Assembly (NCBI RefSeq): GCF_000155975.1
Contig: NZ_GG730299.1
Span: 372,305-436,304 of the forward strand
DNA: 64,000 bases
Reading direction: 5' to 3'
Source of the DNA: Citrobacter youngae ATCC 29220
Lineage (GTDB): Bacteria; Pseudomonadota; Gammaproteobacteria; Enterobacterales; Enterobacteriaceae
Part shown: piece after piece, positions 59,653 through 64,000 of the stretch
Layout: every line of letters starts with the position of its first letter
Numbering within the stretch: position 1 is the first letter of the stretch
Notes under the pieces: generated by a model
Databases searched by the model: none
What the model was told of the DNA's origin: nothing
The model's input: only the letters and a program-made list of their open reading frames with translations
Made by a program: the position numbers and the translations under genes

Positions 59653-60783
59653 ATGTTCCAGTTATCTGTTCAGGATATTCACCCGGGCGAACAGGCCGGG
59701 AATAAAGAAGAGGCTATTCGCCAGGTTGCCGCCGCCCTGGTGCAGGCGGGTAATGTTGCTGAAGGCTACGTCGATGGCATGCTGGCGCGTGAACAACAAA
59801 CATCCACGTTTCTCGGCAACGGTATTGCTATTCCTCACGGGACGACGGACACGCGCGATCGGGTGCTGAAAACCGGCGTACAGGTGTTTCAGTTCCCACA
59901 GGGCGTAACCTGGGGCGAAGGGCAGGTCGCGTATGTGGCGATCGGCATTGCCGCCAGCTCTGATGAACACCTCGGTTTACTGCGTCAGCTGACGCACGTG
60001 TTAAGCGATGACTCCGTCGCTGAACAGCTGAAATCGGCGACCACGGCGGAAGAGCTGCGCGCGTTGCTGATGGGTGAAAAGCAAAGCGAACAGCTGAAGC
60101 TGGATAACGAAACGCTGTCGCTGGAGGTCGCAGCCAACTCGCTGGTAACGCTGCAGGCGCTGAACGCGGCGCGATTGAAAGAAGTCGGCGCGGTTGATGC
60201 CGCATTTGTCGCCAGAGCAATCAATGAGCAGCCGATGAATCTCGGTCAGGGTATCTGGCTGAATGATTGCGCTGAAGGCAACGTGCGCAGCGCCGTTGCG
60301 GTCAGCCGTGCAGTAACAACGTTTGATGTGCAAGGTGAAGCGGCAGCGCTGCTGGTTACCGTCGCCATGAATGACGATCAACCGGTTGCGGTGCTGAAGC
60401 GCCTTGGCGATCTGCTGCTGAATAACAAAGCTGACCGTTTGTTGAAAGCGGATGCGGCAACGGTGCTGGCGCTGCTGACCAGCGATGACGCCTTAACTGA
60501 TGATGTACTGAGCGCCGAATTTGTTGTGCGCAATGAGCATGGTTTACATGCCCGTCCGGGCACCATGCTGGTGAATACGATTAAACAATTTAATAGTGAA
60601 ATTACCGTGACAAATCTTGATGGAACCGGCAAACCGGCGAATGGACGCAGTCTGATGAAAGTTGTGGCATTAGGCGTGAAGAAAGGACATCACCTGCGCT
60701 TTACCGCCCAGGGCGAAGATGCTGAACAGGCGCTGAAAGCGATTGGCGAAGCCATCGCGGCAGGTCTTGGGGAGGGCGCGTAA
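59653..60783 (+). CDS. fruB: Fructose PTS diphosphoryl transfer protein FruB (EIIA-HPr)
   Basis: A 376-aa fusion. The N-terminal EIIA-Fru domain has active His62 ([13 protein letters not shown]). After a central linker domain comes a C-terminal HPr-like domain with His299 ([14 protein letters not shown]). It passes phosphate from EI to FruA. ATG 59653 follows GAGAGGAG. The stop overlaps fruK (TAATG). Confidence 0.97.
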   Translation: MFQLSVQDIHPGEQAGNKEEAIRQVAAALVQAGNVAEGYVDGMLAREQQTSTFLGNGIAIPHGTTDTRDRVLKTGVQVFQFPQGVTWGEGQVAYVAIGIAASSDEHLGLLRQLTHVLSDDSVAEQLKSATTAEELRALLMGEKQSEQLKLDNETLSLEVAANSLVTLQALNAARLKEVGAVDAAFVARAINEQPMNLGQGIWLNDCAEGNVRSAVAVSRAVTTFDVQGEAAALLVTVAMNDDQPVAVLKRLGDLLLNNKADRLLKADAATVLALLTSDDALTDDVLSAEFVVRNEHGLHARPGTMLVNTIKQFNSEITVTNLDGTGKPANGRSLMKVVALGVKKGHHLRFTAQGEDAEQALKAIGEAIAAGLGEGA

Positions 60784-61721
60784 TGAGCAGACGTGTTGCT
60801 ACTATCACCCTTAACCCGGCCTACGACCTGGTGGGTTTCTGCCCGGAAATTGAACGTGGCGAAGTGAACCTGGTGAAAACGACCGGTCTGCACGCGGCGG
60901 GGAAAGGGATTAACGTCGCTAAGGTTCTGAAAGATTTGGGTATTGATGTCACGGTGGGCGGTTTCCTGGGTAAAGACAACCAGGATGGTTTTCAGCAGTT
61001 GTTCAGCGAGCTGGGCATTGCCAACCGTTTTCAGGTTGTACAAGGGCGTACCCGTATCAACGTCAAGCTGACCGAAAAAGACGGCGAAGTCACCGACTTC
61101 AATTTCTCCGGCTTTGAAGTCACCCCGGCCGACTGGGAACGCTTTGTGAACGACTCGCTGAGCTGGCTGGGTCAGTTCGACATGGTGTGCGTCAGCGGCA
61201 GTTTGCCGACCGGCGTGAGCCCGGAGGCGTTTACTGACTGGATGACGCGCCTGCGCAGTCAGTGTCCGTGCATTATCTTTGATAGTAGCCGTGAAGCGCT
61301 GGTGGCAGGCCTGAAAGCGGCACCGTGGCTGGTGAAACCAAACCGTCGTGAACTGGAAATCTGGGCGGGTCGTAAACTGCCTGAAATGAAAGATGTGATT
61401 GATGCGGCGCATGCGCTGCGCGAGCAGGGCATTGCCCATGTGGTGATTTCCCTCGGTGCGGAAGGTGCGCTGTGGGTTAACGCTTCGGGTGAGTGGATTG
61501 CTAAACCGCCGTCAGTAGAGGTGGTCAGCACCGTGGGCGCAGGTGATTCAATGGTGGGCGGTTTGATTTACGGTCTGCTGATGCGTGAGTCCAGCGAACA
61601 CACCCTGCGTCTGGCGACGGCTGTTGCCGCCCTGGCGGTAAGCCAAAGCAATGTCGGCATTACCGATCGTCCTCAGTTGGCCGCAATGATGGCGCGTGTC
61701 GACTTAAAACCGTTTAACTGA
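60783..61721 (+). CDS. fruK: 1-phosphofructokinase
   Basis: A 312-aa PfkB-family kinase. Signatures are GLHAAGKGINVAKVLKDLG near the N-terminus and VSTVGAGDSMVGGLIYG near residue 250, with catalytic Asp in GAGDS. It converts fructose 1-phosphate to fructose 1,6-bisphosphate. Lies between fruB and fruA. Confidence 0.97.
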   Translation: MSRRVATITLNPAYDLVGFCPEIERGEVNLVKTTGLHAAGKGINVAKVLKDLGIDVTVGGFLGKDNQDGFQQLFSELGIANRFQVVQGRTRINVKLTEKDGEVTDFNFSGFEVTPADWERFVNDSLSWLGQFDMVCVSGSLPTGVSPEAFTDWMTRLRSQCPCIIFDSSREALVAGLKAAPWLVKPNRRELEIWAGRKLPEMKDVIDAAHALREQGIAHVVISLGAEGALWVNASGEWIAKPPSVEVVSTVGAGDSMVGGLIYGLLMRESSEHTLRLATAVAALAVSQSNVGITDRPQLAAMMARVDLKPFN

Positions 61722-61737
61722 CAGCAGGAGAGGCATA

Positions 61738-63426
61738 ATGAAAACGCTGCTGATTATTGACGCTAATCTCGGCCAGGCTCGCGCTTACATGGCGAAAACC
61801 CTGCTTGGAGCGGCGGCGCAAAAAGCGCATCTGGAAATCATTGATAATCCGAATGATGCAGAGTTGGCGATTGTTCTGGGCGATACGCTCCCTGCTGACA
61901 GTTCGCTGAACGGCAAGAAAGTCTGGCTCGGCGATATCGGCCGTGCGGTTGCGCATCCTGAACTCTTCCTCAGCGAAGCGAAAGGGCATGCAAAGCCTTA
62001 CAGCGCACCGGTTGCCACAGCACCGGTGGCCAGCAGTGGTCCAAAACGCGTGGTGGCGGTGACGGCTTGTCCGACCGGCGTTGCCCATACGTTCATGGCT
62101 GCTGAAGCTATTGAAACTGAAGCGAAAAAACGTGGCTGGTGGGTGAAAGTTGAAACCCGCGGCTCGGTCGGGGCAGGCAATGCCATTACCCCGGAAGAGG
62201 TGGCTCAGGCGGATCTGGTGATTGTGGCGGCTGACATTGAAGTTGATCTGGCGAAGTTTGCCGGAAAACCAATGTACCGCACGTCTACTGGCCTGGCGCT
62301 GAAGAAAACGAAGCAGGAGCTGGACAAAGCGCTGGAAGAAGCGACGCCGTATCAGCCAACCGGCAAGGCGCAGTCTGCGGCAACCGAAGGGAAGAAAGAG
62401 AGTGCTGGCGCGTATCGTCACCTGCTGACGGGGGTGTCTTATATGCTGCCGATGGTTGTTGCTGGCGGTCTGTGTATTGCGCTCTCATTCGCCTTTGGTA
62501 TTGAAGCGTTTAAAGAGCAGGGCACGCTGGCGGCGGCGCTGATGCAGATTGGCGGTGGTTCAGCCTTTGCGCTGATGGTGCCGGTTCTGGCAGGCTATAT
62601 CGCGTTTTCCATCGCTGATCGTCCGGGTCTGACGCCGGGTCTTATCGGCGGTATGCTGGCGGTGAGCACAGGTTCTGGCTTTATTGGCGGGATCATCGCC
62701 GGTTTCCTTGCCGGCTATGTGGCGAAGCTCATCAGCACGAAGCTGAAACTCCCGCAGAGTATGGAAGCGCTCAAACCGATCCTGATCATTCCGCTGCTCT
62801 CAAGCCTGGTGGTGGGGCTGGCTATGATCTACCTGATCGGTAAACCGGTTGCCGGGATTCTGGAAGGTCTGACCCACTGGCTGCAAACCATGGGCACTGC
62901 CAATGCGGTGCTGCTCGGGGCGATTCTTGGCGGCATGATGTGCACCGATATGGGCGGCCCGGTTAACAAAGCGGCGTATGCTTTCGGCGTGGGTCTGCTG
63001 AGTACGCAAACTTATGCGCCAATGGCTGCCATTATGGCGGCGGGGATGGTGCCTCCGCTGGCGCTGGGTCTGGCAACGCTGGTTGCGCGTCGTAAGTTTG
63101 ACAAAGCGCAGCAGGAGGGCGGTAAGGCGGCGCTGGTGCTGGGCCTGTGCTTTATCACTGAAGGGGCCATTCCATTCGCCGCTCGTGATCCGATGCGTGT
63201 CCTGCCCTGCTGTATCGTTGGCGGTGCGATTACCGGAGCTATCTCCATGGCGGTAGGTGCGAAGCTGATGGCGCCACACGGCGGTCTGTTCGTGCTGTTA
63301 ATCCCTGGCGCAATTACGCCGGTGCTTGGATATCTGCTGGCGATTATTGCCGGTACGCTGGTAGCGGGTCTCTCCTACGCGGTGCTGAAGCGCCCGGAAG
63401 CAGAGGTCGTGGCTAAGGCGGCCTGA
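61738..63426 (+). CDS. fruA: Fructose PTS permease FruA (EIIB'-EIIB-EIIC)
   Basis: A 562-aa membrane protein. The first 100 residues are the degenerate IIB' domain. The active IIB has Cys111 in TACPTGVAHTFMAAEAIE. From residue 220 the EIIC channel domain follows, with about eight membrane spans (CTDMGGPVNKAAYAFG). It imports fructose as fructose 1-phosphate. Followed by a strong terminator. Confidence 0.97.
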   Translation: MKTLLIIDANLGQARAYMAKTLLGAAAQKAHLEIIDNPNDAELAIVLGDTLPADSSLNGKKVWLGDIGRAVAHPELFLSEAKGHAKPYSAPVATAPVASSGPKRVVAVTACPTGVAHTFMAAEAIETEAKKRGWWVKVETRGSVGAGNAITPEEVAQADLVIVAADIEVDLAKFAGKPMYRTSTGLALKKTKQELDKALEEATPYQPTGKAQSAATEGKKESAGAYRHLLTGVSYMLPMVVAGGLCIALSFAFGIEAFKEQGTLAAALMQIGGGSAFALMVPVLAGYIAFSIADRPGLTPGLIGGMLAVSTGSGFIGGIIAGFLAGYVAKLISTKLKLPQSMEALKPILIIPLLSSLVVGLAMIYLIGKPVAGILEGLTHWLQTMGTANAVLLGAILGGMMCTDMGGPVNKAAYAFGVGLLSTQTYAPMAAIMAAGMVPPLALGLATLVARRKFDKAQQEGGKAALVLGLCFITEGAIPFAARDPMRVLPCCIVGGAITGAISMAVGAKLMAPHGGLFVLLIPGAITPVLGYLLAIIAGTLVAGLSYAVLKRPEAEVVAKAA

Positions 63427-63442
63427 TTTAACGCTGACATCC

Positions 63443-63470
63443 GGGGCAGAGATTTCTCTGCCCCTTTTTT
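63443..63470 (+). terminator. fruBKA terminator
   Basis: GGGGCAGAG-ATTT-CTCTGCCCC, a 9-bp stem followed by six T, 17 bases after the fruA stop. Confidence 0.95.
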
Positions 63471-63572
63471 ATCCCTTAATCCCTGCCGTTGCAGCACCGC
63501 CACAATAATCCATCCTGCCTTAAGCAAATTCGATAAAGTGCCCTTAAATCAAACTGGTCACGGAAATCGAAT

Positions 63573-63809
63573 ATGAAAAAAGCGCACATTTTTGCCTCTC
63601 TGTCATTCGTCACGCTGTTGCTTACGGGGTGCACAACCACCTATGTGATGACAACAACTTCAGGTTCAACGATAGAAACGCAAGGCAAGCCTGAGCAAGA
63701 CCCCGGGACAGGACTGACAAAATATGCTGACGCCTATGGTTATCATCGTGTGATTAAAAGCAGCGATGTGAAGCAAATAGATAAAGGTAAGACGGTATTG
63801 ACGTGGTGA
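63573..63809 (+). CDS. YgdI/YgdR-type small lipoprotein
   Basis: A 78-aa lipoprotein. The signal peptide ends in the lipobox LLTGC (Cys19) and is followed by a DUF903-like domain (YVMTTTSGSTIETQGKPEQD; DVKQI). Family function is unknown; outer-membrane location is expected. In E. coli psuK follows fruA, so this gene is a local difference. Confidence 0.85.
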   Translation: MKKAHIFASLSFVTLLLTGCTTTYVMTTTSGSTIETQGKPEQDPGTGLTKYADAYGYHRVIKSSDVKQIDKGKTVLTW

Positions 63810-63833
63810 GCCGGGTCAGGTGCGTAGAGAATC

Positions 63834-63869
63834 ATTCAGGGGGCGATATCTCTTTCGCGCCCCCTGAAT
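63834..63869. terminator. Hairpin between two converging genes
   Basis: ATTCAGGGGGCG and CGCCCCCTGAAT form a perfect 12-bp stem with a 12-base loop. It lies between the lipoprotein gene and a gene coming from the right. No T-run on either strand. Confidence 0.65.
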
Positions 63870-63877
63870 AAAACGGC

Positions 63878-64000
63878 TCAGGCAATCATTGGGGCGATGA
63901 TAAAGCCAAAGGCCACGCCAGCGACTATCCCACCAAGCCCCGGCAACATAAACGGGTGGTTTAAAACATACTTACCCACGCGCGTTGTCCCGGTGGTGTC
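63878..64000 (-). CDS. C-terminal end of an unrecognised membrane protein (partial)
   Basis: The minus strand is open from the right edge to a TGA at 63878-63880. The last 40 residues are hydrophobic and glycine-rich ([20 protein letters not shown], then IAPMIA), like the final membrane span of a transporter. There is too little to name a family. Codon use is normal for the chromosome. Confidence 0.55.
   Translation of the reverse strand, partial: DTTGTTRVGKYVLNHPFMLPGLGGIVAGVAFGFIIAPMIA

Overview
The window is enterobacterial chromosome. Gene order and protein sequences follow Escherichia coli closely (mqo-eco-nap-ccm-narP, proL, yejM to yejA, mepS, lpxT, yeiR, yeiQ, yeiP, setB, fruBKA), but there are several inserts and gene-order differences that point to a relative such as Citrobacter or Salmonella. 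Citrobacter is my best guess, by inference only.

Layout. (1) 1-14900: the end of mqo, the ecotin gene, the periplasmic nitrate reductase operon napFDAGHBC, the cytochrome c maturation operon ccmABCDEFGH directly behind it, and narP, the nitrate/nitrite response regulator. The nap promoter carries recognisable FNR and NarP sites. Together these genes build and control a periplasmic c-type cytochrome nitrate respiration chain. (2) 15047-29016: a 13.9-kb integrated element in the 3' end of tRNA-Pro(GGG), bounded by perfect 24-bp direct repeats. It has a P4-type integrase next to the tRNA, an AlpA-like regulator, a primase/helicase-type ATPase, a second tyrosine-recombinase-like gene and several unknown small genes. 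Its AT-rich core holds a large KAP-family P-loop NTPase gene followed by a large SIR2-domain gene. That pair looks like antiphage cargo and is the best candidate here for an undescribed system. Paired inverted octamers with the same 37-nt spacing occur near both ends of the element and could be replication or regulatory sites. No capsid, packaging or psu/sid-like genes are visible. (3) 28998-48987: proL, yejM, yejL, yejK, rplY, radD, rsuA, bcr, yejG, the peptide transporter yejABEF, pdeN, mepS, lpxT, yeiR and yeiQ, in the usual arrangement. (4) 49190-57100: a block absent between yeiQ and yeiP in E. coli K-12. It holds a mannonate dehydratase gene, a MocR-type regulator, a divergent TMAO-reductase-like torC-torA-torD cluster, and a 596-bp imperfect palindrome built from nested hairpins. 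(5) 57123-64000: efpL (yeiP), yeiW, setB, the Cra-controlled fructose operon fruBKA, a small YgdI/YgdR-type lipoprotein and the end of an unrecognised membrane protein gene.

All calls were made by reading; no database search or folding program was run. Functions given for E. coli-like genes rest on recalled family similarity.
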